Below, piece after piece: positions 7,867-14,935 of a stretch of DNA of 20,695 bases. Each line of letters opens with the position of its first letter. Positions within the stretch are counted from its first letter, which is position 1. A model generated the notes under the pieces. That model saw nothing but the letters and a program-made list of their open reading frames with translations. It did not search any database and was not told where the DNA came from. The position numbers and the translations under genes are program-made. The DNA lies in the NCBI GenBank assembly GCA_030698575.1, contig JAUYMQ010000306.1, forward strand, positions 1 to 20,695, given 5' to 3'. This DNA is from Deltaproteobacteria bacterium. GTDB lineage: Bacteria > JAUYMQ01.

Positions 7867-8856
7867 ATGTCCGCGGTCATCGTTCTACGGACACTGCTCG
7901 TGCTGTTTTGCACGATCACCGGCAGCCTGGCCGGAGACGCCATCGGCGGCCCCTACGGGGGGGCCACCGGTGCTGCCCTCGGCGTGGTCATCGCATTCGC
8001 CGCCTTCGGCCTGGAGCGGCAATTCAGGAACGCTCCCCTCAAGGTCGTGGTGGGAGGGCTCGGCGGGCTAGCCGCCGGCCTCGTCGTCGGGAACCTGATC
8101 GGCTTTGCCTTCCTCCTCTCGCGGCTCGGCCAGCCGCGCCTGGAACTTCTTGCCTACTTCACCGTCACGCTCCTCGCGGGCTACCTCGGGCTCCGCGCGG
8201 GCGCCCAGCAGGGGCTGGCCTACAAGCGACCAAAGGGTGAGGGGGAAGACGACACGAACGTAGGCCTCAAGATCCTCGACACAAGCGCGATCATCGACGG
8301 CCGCATCGCGGACATCTGCGATACCGGATTCCTCGAAGGAACGATCATCATTCCGCACTTCATTCTGCAGGAACTTCAGTACGTCGCCGACAGCTACGAC
8401 GGCTCGAAGCGGGCCCGGGGGCGCCGCGGACTGGACATCCTGAAGCGCATTCAGGGGCAGCAGCATGCCCGGGTCTCCATCATCGATCGCGATTTTCCCC
8501 AAATAAAGGAGATTGACGCCAAGCTGGTCGCGCTTGCGCGCGCCATGGGGGCGAAGATAGTCACGAACGACTTCAATCTGAACAAGGTTGCCGAGCTGCA
8601 GGGAGTCCTGTCCCTGAACATCAACGATCTGGCGAATGCCCTCCGGCCGGTGGTTCTGCCGGGCGAGATGATGAACGTCTACGTGCTGCGGGAAGGGAAG
8701 GAACCCGGGCAGGGGGTGGCCTACCTCGAGGACGGCACGATGGTGGTGGTGGACAACGCGAAGCGGCAGGTTGGCAAGAACATCGAGGTGACGGTGACCA
8801 GCGTGCTGCAAACGACGGCGGGCCGGATGATCTTCACCCGCCTGAAGGAGGAATGA
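7867..8856 (+). CDS. Membrane-anchored PIN-TRAM domain protein (YacL-like putative ribonuclease)
   Basis: A 329-residue protein of the YacL type. The first roughly 115 residues hold three or four Gly/Ala-rich membrane helices. A PIN nuclease domain starts at KILDTSAIIDGRI, where Asp138 and Asp144 are the first acidic residues, with later acidic positions in FILQELQ and in TNDFNLNKVAEL. A C-terminal TRAM domain (about 265-325, beginning at PGEMMNVYV) should bind RNA. PIN domains are metal-dependent RNases; the biological target of this family is not established, so cleavage of RNA at the membrane is an inference. The ATG at 7867 is preceded by GGAGG at good distance; an in-frame GTG at 7849 lies upstream of that ribosome site and is less likely. 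It is followed after 40 nt by a universal stress gene on the same strand, probably one transcript. Confidence 0.93.
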   Translation: MSAVIVLRTLLVLFCTITGSLAGDAIGGPYGGATGAALGVVIAFAAFGLERQFRNAPLKVVVGGLGGLAAGLVVGNLIGFAFLLSRLGQPRLELLAYFTVTLLAGYLGLRAGAQQGLAYKRPKGEGEDDTNVGLKILDTSAIIDGRIADICDTGFLEGTIIIPHFILQELQYVADSYDGSKRARGRRGLDILKRIQGQQHARVSIIDRDFPQIKEIDAKLVALARAMGAKIVTNDFNLNKVAELQGVLSLNINDLANALRPVVLPGEMMNVYVLREGKEPGQGVAYLEDGTMVVVDNAKRQVGKNIEVTVTSVLQTTAGRMIFTRLKEE

Positions 8857-8896
8857 GCGGCGTCCGCGCCGCCGTCCCGACCTGGAACAGGAGCCC

Positions 8897-9796
8897 ATGA
8901 AGCTTAAGCACATCGTCGTTGCAACGGATTTCTCCCCGATCTCCCGCCGGGCCGTCGAGGCGGGGCTGGCGCTCGCCGCGAAGGCCGGCGCGAAGCTCAC
9001 GATCGCGCACATACTCCCCTCGGTCGTGCCGATCTACGCGGCCCTTCCGACGCAGATATCGAAGGATCTCTCGGCGAAACAGGATGCGGTCAAACGCACT
9101 CTCCACGCGCGCCTCGAACGGTTGATCGAAGAGGCCGGGAAGGCGGGTGTGCGGGCAACCGCACTCTTCGAGACGGGGGATCCGGTCGCCCGGATACTTC
9201 ATCTGGCCGCCGCGAAGCGCGCCGATCTTATCGTGGTCGCGACGCACGGACGGGGCGCCGCGGCCCATTTGCTGCTGGGGAGCGTGGCCGAGAAGATTGT
9301 CCGCCAGGCGCCCTGCTCTGTGCTCGTAGTGAAGAAGGGCAAGTGGCGCGCGAAAGGGCGGGCGCTGATCGCGCTAGATCGATCAGCCGTGACGCCGCGG
9401 GTTCTGAAGGGCGCCGCCCAGCTGGCCGAGCAGATCGGCGCGCGCCTGTCGGTCGTTCACGTCATCAACGATACGCGCCAGGTGGCCGACGCGCTCGCGT
9501 CATCTCATCCGGGTAACATCCTCGACGCGATCACGAAGCTTGGGATTGAACGGGCGCGGAAAGGCATTGGCGAGACGCTGTCCGAGGCGGGTGTGCGAGT
9601 GAAGCCGGCGGACATTCTCATCAGGGAGGGGCGGCCGCAGGACGTCATCGAGCGCGAGAGCGCGAAGGGCGTCATGCTGACGATTGTCGGAACGCACTCC
9701 CGCAAGGGAGCCTCACGGCTGTTCCTGGGGAGCGTGGCCGAGGCCGTGGTGCGGAGCGCGCGCTCGCCGGTGCTGGTGCTGAAGGGGCTGCACTGA
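8897..9796 (+). CDS. Universal stress protein with two tandem UspA domains
   Basis: Cytoplasmic stress protein of 299 residues made of two UspA repeats, about 1-146 and 152-299. Each repeat ends with the nucleotide-binding signature: THGRGAAAHLLLGSVAE in the first and THSRKGASRLFLGSVAE in the second. The first lacks the exact G-x2-G spacing of the ATP-binding type but keeps the GS pair; the second fits the pattern less well at its first glycine. ATP binding is therefore plausible but not proven. AGGAG lies 3 nt before the ATG. It sits 40 nt after the PIN-TRAM gene, with a small GGCG/CGCC stem between them, so co-transcription is likely. Its stop lies 10 nt from the stop of the convergent GST gene, with no obvious terminator. 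Confidence 0.94.
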   Translation: MKLKHIVVATDFSPISRRAVEAGLALAAKAGAKLTIAHILPSVVPIYAALPTQISKDLSAKQDAVKRTLHARLERLIEEAGKAGVRATALFETGDPVARILHLAAAKRADLIVVATHGRGAAAHLLLGSVAEKIVRQAPCSVLVVKKGKWRAKGRALIALDRSAVTPRVLKGAAQLAEQIGARLSVVHVINDTRQVADALASSHPGNILDAITKLGIERARKGIGETLSEAGVRVKPADILIREGRPQDVIERESAKGVMLTIVGTHSRKGASRLFLGSVAEAVVRSARSPVLVLKGLH

Positions 9797-9806
9797 ACGG
9801 CGCTTC

Positions 9807-10424
9807 TCAGCCCTCCGGCCCGGCGCTTTTCGTGTAGGAAGGGCGCGCTTTCAGGCGCTCGACCCAGGCCGAGAAGCGCGGGAACCGGTCGCCCACCTCG
9901 ATTCCGATCAGACCCAGAACGGTCACGTGAGGCGCCAGCGCGGCGTCGGCCAGCGTGAACTCGCCCGCCAGAAACGGACCCGATCCGAACCGCTTGTCGA
10001 GCTCCGCGACGGCACGCTCGATCGCCTTCGTCCGCCGGGTGATCATCTCCTTGTCGCGCTGCGGCTCTGGCTTCAGCAGGCTTTCCACCAGCACCGGGCC
10101 GAGGTTGGCGTGAAGATGCTGATTGGCCCAGTGGATGACCTGGCGCACGCGGGCACGGTCCGGCGCCCCCTCAGGCATGAGCGGCGGATCGGGGTAGTGC
10201 TCGTCGAGATAGCTGTTGATGATGTTTGATTCGTAGATCGTCAGGTCGCCGTCCACGAGGACCGGCACCTTTCCGAAAGGGTTCATCGCGAGAAACTCCG
10301 GCGTGCGGGTCTCCCCCTTCATGACGTTCAGGACTTTCGACTCGAAGTCGAGCCCCTTTTCCGCGAGAACAATGCGCACCTCGCGGCTGTTGCCCGATTC
10401 CCAGAAGTGGTAGAGCGTGATCAT
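9807..10424 (-). CDS. Glutathione S-transferase family protein
   Basis: A 205-residue GST with an N-terminal thioredoxin-like domain (about 1-80) and a C-terminal all-helical domain (85-205). The glutathione site is indicated by the SGNSREVRIVLAEKG segment near the N-terminus (Ser10/Ser13 are candidate catalytic serines), the cis-proline motif GKVPVLVDGD, and the ES pair in IYESNIINSYLDE. The helical domain carries the usual FTLADAALAP motif. Its ATG overlaps the hemY stop by 4 nt, and GGGAGGGAG lies 8 nt upstream within hemY, so it is the last gene of the heme operon. That position suggests a role in binding or detoxifying porphyrins or heme, but that is inference. The protein alone says only GST. 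Confidence 0.92.
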   Translation of the reverse strand: MITLYHFWESGNSREVRIVLAEKGLDFESKVLNVMKGETRTPEFLAMNPFGKVPVLVDGDLTIYESNIINSYLDEHYPDPPLMPEGAPDRARVRQVIHWANQHLHANLGPVLVESLLKPEPQRDKEMITRRTKAIERAVAELDKRFGSGPFLAGEFTLADAALAPHVTVLGLIGIEVGDRFPRFSAWVERLKARPSYTKSAGPEG

Positions 10425-11935
10425 CGCGTTGACTCCCTCCCGTTGAGATTCTCGAGGAGCGCTTCACCCGCCCCCTCTCTCCTCGCTTCGCCTGCCAGCT
10501 CGCCTGCCAGCTCGCCTGCCAGCCCGCCTGCCAGCGCGCCTGCCAGCTCGCCTGAATGAACGCTGTCGGGAATCCCCACGCCCTCCAGCCAGTTTCCCGC
10601 AAGAGCGAGGCCCCGATGCCGCGCCGCCGCGCGGCGGATCGCCTCGACACGCCCCAGGTGTCCGGGCTCGTACTGCGGCATCGAGGCGGGGTGGCGATGG
10701 ACCGCCGAGAAGATCGGCGGCTTCCGGACGCCCAGGATCTCCCCCAGCTCCGCGCAGGCCGCCTCGACCAGTGACGAATCCGGCGCTTCGAGTGAGCCGG
10801 GCGCGAGATTCCCGCCGAGGAAGGCGCGGATCAGCGCAACGCCCGGCGGCGAGCGCCCGTCGAACTTCACGCTCGAGAACGTCACCGCCAGGATTCGCCG
10901 CTTCTCCACCTGCGGTGCGACGAAGCCGAAGGCGTCGAGCGGGTGAGGGACGTCCTCCCGCGCCCAGGCCAGCGTCACGATGGCCGACGACGCCGTGCGG
11001 ATCGAGCCGAGGAGTGCGGACAGCTCCGGATCGAGCTCCGACAGCAGGCGCGCGCTCGCGGCGGCAGGCAGGGCCAGCAGCACCGCGTCGGCAGGAAGGC
11101 TCTCACCGCCGGCGAGGCCGAGCGCGAAGACGCCGTTCCGCCGGCCAAGGGACTGCGCCTCGACACCGAGCCGCAACCGGTCGGGCCCGATGACGCGGGC
11201 CAGGGCACCGGTCAGCGTCTGCATACCGGCGTCGAAAGAGGCGAAGAGCCCGTAACGTGCGCCGGAAGCGTTGCGCTGCTCGCCCGCGGTCGCGCGCAGC
11301 CCGCGGACGACGCTTCCGTAGTCACGCTCGAAGGCAGCGAAGCGTGGGAGGGTTGCGCGGAGGCTCAGCCCATCTGGACTGCCCGTGTAGATGCCCCCGA
11401 CGAGGGGTTGCGCGAGGCGATCCAGGCATTCCCGTCCCAGCCGGCGCCGGACGAACGCCCCCACGGATTCGTCCTCTTCCGCGGCGGCGCCACGGCGCCG
11501 GGGGATGAATGGCTCGCAGGCCGCCCGCAACTTTCCCCGCCAGGACAGCAGCGGGGTCGCGAGGAAAGCCGGCCATTCGGCCGGCGCCAGCAGCTGGAAG
11601 CCCTGCGGGACGGGGAGAAGCCGTCCCCGGTGCAGGATAAGGGCCCGGCGCGTGCGCGGATCGTCCCGTGTGGCCACCAGGAGTTCGCCGAGACCAAGGC
11701 GCCGCGCGAGGTTCTCCGCCCAGGGCTTTTCCGTGAAAAACGAATCGGCTCCCCACTCCACGAGGATTTCGCCGAGGGGTGTCGACTCGCGCGTCGTCCG
11801 GATGCTTCCGCCCGGGCGATCGGCCGCGTCGATCACCTGGAGATCGAGCGGTGCGCCGGCCGCTGCTGCCAGCTCCAGCACGCGGTGGGCCGCCGCGAGC
11901 CCCGTGATGCCGGCCCCGATCACGATGAGCTTCAC
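10421..11935 (-). CDS. hemY: Protoporphyrinogen/coproporphyrinogen III oxidase, FAD-dependent (HemY type)
   Basis: Oxidises protoporphyrinogen IX to protoporphyrin IX, or coproporphyrinogen III to coproporphyrin III, using FAD and oxygen. It has 504 residues. The Rossmann motif GAGITGLAAA is at 7-16, with DAADRPGGSIRT following, and the C-terminal FAD motif ALAGNWLEGVGIPDSVHSG closes the fold. The start is a GTG at 11935 that overlaps the hemH stop (GTGA), with no clear ribosome site, which suggests coupling. After the normal end of the fold a 43-residue tail (462-504) begins with five xLAG repeats encoded by a 12-bp tandem repeat. This tail is not part of the enzyme family. Whether the enzyme acts on copro- or protoporphyrinogen cannot be read from the sequence. 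Confidence 0.93.
   Translation of the reverse strand: MKLIVIGAGITGLAAAHRVLELAAAAGAPLDLQVIDAADRPGGSIRTTRESTPLGEILVEWGADSFFTEKPWAENLARRLGLGELLVATRDDPRTRRALILHRGRLLPVPQGFQLLAPAEWPAFLATPLLSWRGKLRAACEPFIPRRRGAAAEEDESVGAFVRRRLGRECLDRLAQPLVGGIYTGSPDGLSLRATLPRFAAFERDYGSVVRGLRATAGEQRNASGARYGLFASFDAGMQTLTGALARVIGPDRLRLGVEAQSLGRRNGVFALGLAGGESLPADAVLLALPAAASARLLSELDPELSALLGSIRTASSAIVTLAWAREDVPHPLDAFGFVAPQVEKRRILAVTFSSVKFDGRSPPGVALIRAFLGGNLAPGSLEAPDSSLVEAACAELGEILGVRKPPIFSAVHRHPASMPQYEPGHLGRVEAIRRAAARHRGLALAGNWLEGVGIPDSVHSGELAGALAGGLAGELAGELAGEARREGAGEALLENLNGRESTR
10489..10548. repeat. 12-bp tandem repeat, five copies, in the 3' end of hemY
   Basis: Five head-to-tail copies of CGCCTGCCAGCT, in which only the last base varies (T, T, C, G, T), followed by a half copy. 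The unit is a multiple of three, so on the coding (minus) strand it reads as repeated ELAG, with ALAG and GLAG variants, and copy number changes would keep the hemY frame. Confidence 0.95.
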
Positions 11936-12858
11936 TGGAGCGCCCGCACCGCGTCCGCGAGGGCGCGGATGAAGCGGGGGTGATCGAGGACGGTTCGCGC
12001 GCGGATGAGGCGGAGATCGAGCCTCTGCGCCGCGTCGGCGGCCTCTACGTCGAGATCGTAGAGGACCTCCATGTGATCCGACAGGAATCCGATCGGTGCG
12101 ACGACGGCGATGCGCGTTCCCCGACGCTTCTCGTCCGCCAGGGCGTCGCAGACGTCGGGTTCGAGCCAGGGGTCGGAAGGGCGCCCGCTACGGCTCTGGT
12201 AGACGAGCCGCCAGCGGCGCGGGCGCACCCGGGCGGCGACCGCCTCGCAGCTCTCCTCGAGCTGGGAGACGTAGGGCGTGGCCTTCGCGGAGGCGGTGGG
12301 GATGCTGTGCGCCGTGAAAAGCAGGACGCCGTCTCCGGCCCGGGTCGCCCTGAAGCCGGGGTCTGCCTCGCCTATCCGGTCGGCGACGGCGTCGATGAAG
12401 CCGGGATGGGCGTGAAACGATTCGGTGTAGACGACCTCCGGCGCCCGCTCCCCCAGTGCCGCGCGCGCGTCCTCGACGGCCTTCACGTACTTGTCGTAGG
12501 ACGCCGCGCCCGAACGCTGGGCGGCCATCACCACGCCGGCGGTCCGCCGGGCGCCGCCATCGACGAGCTCACGCAGCGCCTCGGCGGCGAAGGGCTTCCA
12601 GTGGCGGTTCCCCACCCGGACCGGCACGTCCAGGCCGTCCTCGCGTAGCGCTGCCTCGAGCTCCCGCGCCTGTGCAAAGGCGTGCTCGTTGATGGGCGAT
12701 CGCCCTCCGAAGTGCATGTAGTGCGGCGCGATCTCGGAAATCTTCCCGGCCGCTCCCGGCACGTTCCGGAGCACGTTTTCGAGAAAGGGAACGACGTCGT
12801 CGGGGCCCTCGGGCCCGCCGAAGCTCACGAGGATCACGCTGTCGATGGGCTCAGCCAC
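11932..12858 (-). CDS. hemH: Ferrochelatase (monoderm-like)
   Basis: Inserts ferrous iron into protoporphyrin IX or coproporphyrin III. It has 308 residues, the size of the soluble Bacillus enzyme. The predicted catalytic residues fall at His184 (FTAHSIP) and Glu264 (GFLSDHMEVLYDLD), almost the same positions as in Bacillus subtilis. The YQSRSGRPSDPWLEPDV motif is intact. The N-terminus (SFGGPEGPDDVVPFLENV) resembles actinobacterial-type coproporphyrin ferrochelatases, but the C-terminal cysteine cluster that binds [2Fe-2S] in many of those is absent. The start is GTG at 12858, overlapping the end of the hemDE fusion by 8 nt; the stop overlaps the hemY start by 4 nt. Confidence 0.94.
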   Translation of the reverse strand: MAEPIDSVILVSFGGPEGPDDVVPFLENVLRNVPGAAGKISEIAPHYMHFGGRSPINEHAFAQARELEAALREDGLDVPVRVGNRHWKPFAAEALRELVDGGARRTAGVVMAAQRSGAASYDKYVKAVEDARAALGERAPEVVYTESFHAHPGFIDAVADRIGEADPGFRATRAGDGVLLFTAHSIPTASAKATPYVSQLEESCEAVAARVRPRRWRLVYQSRSGRPSDPWLEPDVCDALADEKRRGTRIAVVAPIGFLSDHMEVLYDLDVEAADAAQRLDLRLIRARTVLDHPRFIRALADAVRALQ

Positions 12859-14800
12859 GTCGCGCGCTCATCTCGTGCACCGCCTCGACCAGCGCGATGG
12901 CGTGATCGACTGAGGTCTGCGGGAGGATGCCGTGCCCGAGGTTGAAGACATGGCCCGGCCGGCCGTCGGCGGCGTCGAGGATGGCCCGCACGCGCTCGCG
13001 AATGGTTTCAGGCGGCGCGAACAGCACCATGGGATCGAGGTTGCCCTGCACCCCGCGATCGTGCCCGACGCGCGCCCATCCCTCGGCCAGATCCAGGCGC
13101 CAGTCGAGGCCGATCACGTCGCCGCCCGCCTCGCGCATGAGATGAAGGATGCCCGCCGTTCCCGTCCCGAAGTGGATGACGGGGACGCCGGGGGTGAGCG
13201 AGCGGATCAGATCCCGGGTGTAGGGAAGCGCGTGGTCGGCGTAGTCGCGAGGCGAGAGGGCGCCGACCCAGCTGTCGAAGATCTGGACCACCTGCGCCCC
13301 CGCCGCGATCTGGGCGTTCAGGTGCCGGCCCAGGGTCCGCGTCAGCTTCTCCATGAGCGCGCGCCACGCGCCTGGATCGCGGTACATGAGCGTCTTCGTC
13401 TGCTCGAAGCTGCGTGAAGCGCCGCCCTCGCAGACATAGGAGGCGAGCGTGAAGGGCGCGCCGGCGAACCCGATGAGTGGAATGTCGGGTGGGAGCGCAT
13501 CGCGCGTGAGGCGAATGCCCTCGTAAACGTGGGGGAGAAACTCCAGGGGATCGATCTCCCGCAGCGCGTCGACGGCGCCCGCGCTGCCGACAGCGCCGTG
13601 AAGCACCGGCCCATCACCGGCCACGAACTCCAGCCGCGCGCCCATTGGATCGAGCGGCAACAGGATGTCCGAAAAAATTATGGCGGCGTCGACGCCGAGC
13701 CGCTTGGCGGCGGTCACGGTCACCTCGCAGACGAGCTCGGGGCGGCGGCAGAGATCGAGGAACCCGACCTTGGCCCTGACGGCGCGGTACTCGGGCATGT
13801 AGCGCCCCGCCTGGCGCATGATCCAGATGGGCGTGTAGGGAGCCGGCTTCAGGCGGCATGCCTTCATGAAGGGGCTTTCTTCGAGGCGCGCCTGGCGGTC
13901 GGCCGCCGGAGCGGCGCGCGCTTCCCCGCGGGGCATCTCGACGGCGGGCCCGAGCGCCGCCTCGCGCTTCGCCGCAAGCCACTCCGCGGCGCCCTCGGCG
14001 GTCTCGCGGATGAGCGGTCCCATTTTCGGATGAGAGGGTTCGAAGTCCACCGGGCACCTCTCGCGCCGGAGCGCCTCGGAGCAGACCGGGCCGACGGAGG
14101 CGACGACCATGGAGGCCAGGGCGCCGCGGAGTTCATCTTCGAGCGATTCCTCGCGCGCGATCCGGAAGAGATGATCCACCTGCGTGGCGTTTGTGAACAT
14201 CGCCACCTGTACCCGCCCCGCGGCGATCTCCCGCACGGAGGCGCGAAGCGGCCCGGTGTCCTCGGGCAGGGCCCAGCGGTAAATCGGCACGGGCAGCACC
14301 TCGGCCCCCCTGGCTTCGAGCCCCCGGACGAGATCGGCGTTGGAGACGCCGTATTCCTGCACTGCCACCCGCTTGCGGGAGAGCGGCGTGGCGGCGTCGA
14401 GCGCCGTGAGAAGTTCGCGCCAGGTGTTCGGTTCCGGCACCAGGATGTCGACCCGCGCTCCCAGTTCGCGGAGCGCGGCGACAGGCTTGGGACCGCGCGC
14501 CACGACCAGCGTGCCGCCAAGGGCCTCGGCGAGGGCCTCGCGCGGGAACGAGGGCGCCAGGGCAGTCGCCAGGGTCCGGGTGCCGACGCCGGTCAGGAAG
14601 ATGACGACGTCGATGGTTCCGGCGCGCAGAGCTTCGAGGAAGGGCTGGAGGGCGGGCGGGTTCTCGATGGGAATTTCGCGGAGACTCGGCACGACGAGAG
14701 GAACGCCGCCATGGCGTGCAATGCTCTCGGACATCGTTTCAGCGTGGCGGCTCTCGGGAGAGAAGACTCTGAGACCGCCGAAATTAGCGCGCTCCCTCAT
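12851..14800 (-). CDS. hemDE: Fused uroporphyrinogen-III synthase / uroporphyrinogen decarboxylase (HemD-HemE)
   Basis: One uninterrupted frame of 649 residues with two heme-pathway enzymes. Residues about 8-272 are HemD-like (cyclises hydroxymethylbilane), with SPESRHAETM, VVIFLTGVGTR, VAVQEYGVSN, PIYRWALPEDTGPLR and FTNATQVDHL. A linker of roughly 38 Ala/Arg/Glu-rich residues follows. Residues about 308-649 are a full-length HemE (decarboxylates uroporphyrinogen III to coproporphyrinogen III), with RQAGRYMPEYR at 329-339, catalytic Asp378 in FSDIL, IFDSWVGALSP and FNLGHGILP. The HemE part has no credible start of its own: the only nearby ATG (13936) lacks a ribosome site. The ATG at 14800 precedes the HemD fold directly but also has no clear ribosome site. 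It heads the operon hemDE-hemH-hemY-gst. A base-call error joining two genes is the main alternative. Confidence 0.9.
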   Translation of the reverse strand: MRERANFGGLRVFSPESRHAETMSESIARHGGVPLVVPSLREIPIENPPALQPFLEALRAGTIDVVIFLTGVGTRTLATALAPSFPREALAEALGGTLVVARGPKPVAALRELGARVDILVPEPNTWRELLTALDAATPLSRKRVAVQEYGVSNADLVRGLEARGAEVLPVPIYRWALPEDTGPLRASVREIAAGRVQVAMFTNATQVDHLFRIAREESLEDELRGALASMVVASVGPVCSEALRRERCPVDFEPSHPKMGPLIRETAEGAAEWLAAKREAALGPAVEMPRGEARAAPAADRQARLEESPFMKACRLKPAPYTPIWIMRQAGRYMPEYRAVRAKVGFLDLCRRPELVCEVTVTAAKRLGVDAAIIFSDILLPLDPMGARLEFVAGDGPVLHGAVGSAGAVDALREIDPLEFLPHVYEGIRLTRDALPPDIPLIGFAGAPFTLASYVCEGGASRSFEQTKTLMYRDPGAWRALMEKLTRTLGRHLNAQIAAGAQVVQIFDSWVGALSPRDYADHALPYTRDLIRSLTPGVPVIHFGTGTAGILHLMREAGGDVIGLDWRLDLAEGWARVGHDRGVQGNLDPMVLFAPPETIRERVRAILDAADGRPGHVFNLGHGILPQTSVDHAIALVEAVHEMSARRG

Positions 14801-14815
14801 GGCGGGAAGAAATAC

Positions 14816-14833
14816 CACCCTTCCGGAGGGGTG
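14816..14833. promoter_or_regulatory. 18-bp imperfect palindrome upstream of hemDE (possible operator)
   Basis: CACCCTTCC joined to GGAGGGGTG, 8 of 9 pairs complementary with no spacer, centred about 24 nt before the hemDE ATG. It could bind a dimeric regulator or fold in the leader RNA next to a start that lacks a Shine-Dalgarno site. No regulator family was recognised from the motif. Confidence 0.35.
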
Positions 14834-14893
14834 TCCACGCGGGTCGCTCCGCGGATCACGGCCGGCCCCATACCCCACGAAAGCTGCTCGAGG

Positions 14894-14902
14894 TGCTATA
14901 GA
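14894..14902 (+). promoter_or_regulatory. Candidate extended -10 promoter of the alpha/beta hydrolase gene
   Basis: TGCTATAGA is an extended -10 element (TGn followed by TATAGA, 4 of 6). No -35 match lies at the expected distance, which extended -10 promoters can tolerate. The predicted start is near 14909, about 27 nt before the ATG at 14936. Confidence 0.35.
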
Positions 14903-14935
14903 GTAAGAGACCCCGTTCAGGAGGGCCTCCGGTCC

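Noticed and set aside
7757-8071. Short open frame starting at an ATG located at the predicted +1 of the PIN-TRAM promoter (possible leaderless gene)
   Set aside because: It overlaps the PIN-TRAM gene in another frame and its translation resembles no family; the membrane and PIN motifs are in the other frame.
9794-9850. Possible bidirectional terminator between the convergent usp and gst genes
   Set aside because: The repeated CGGCGCTT here is a direct repeat, not an inverted one, and no stem with a T-tract was found.
10489-10548. The repeated 12-bp unit as a possible CRISPR array
   Set aside because: Units are directly adjacent with no spacers, too short, and lie inside the hemY coding frame.
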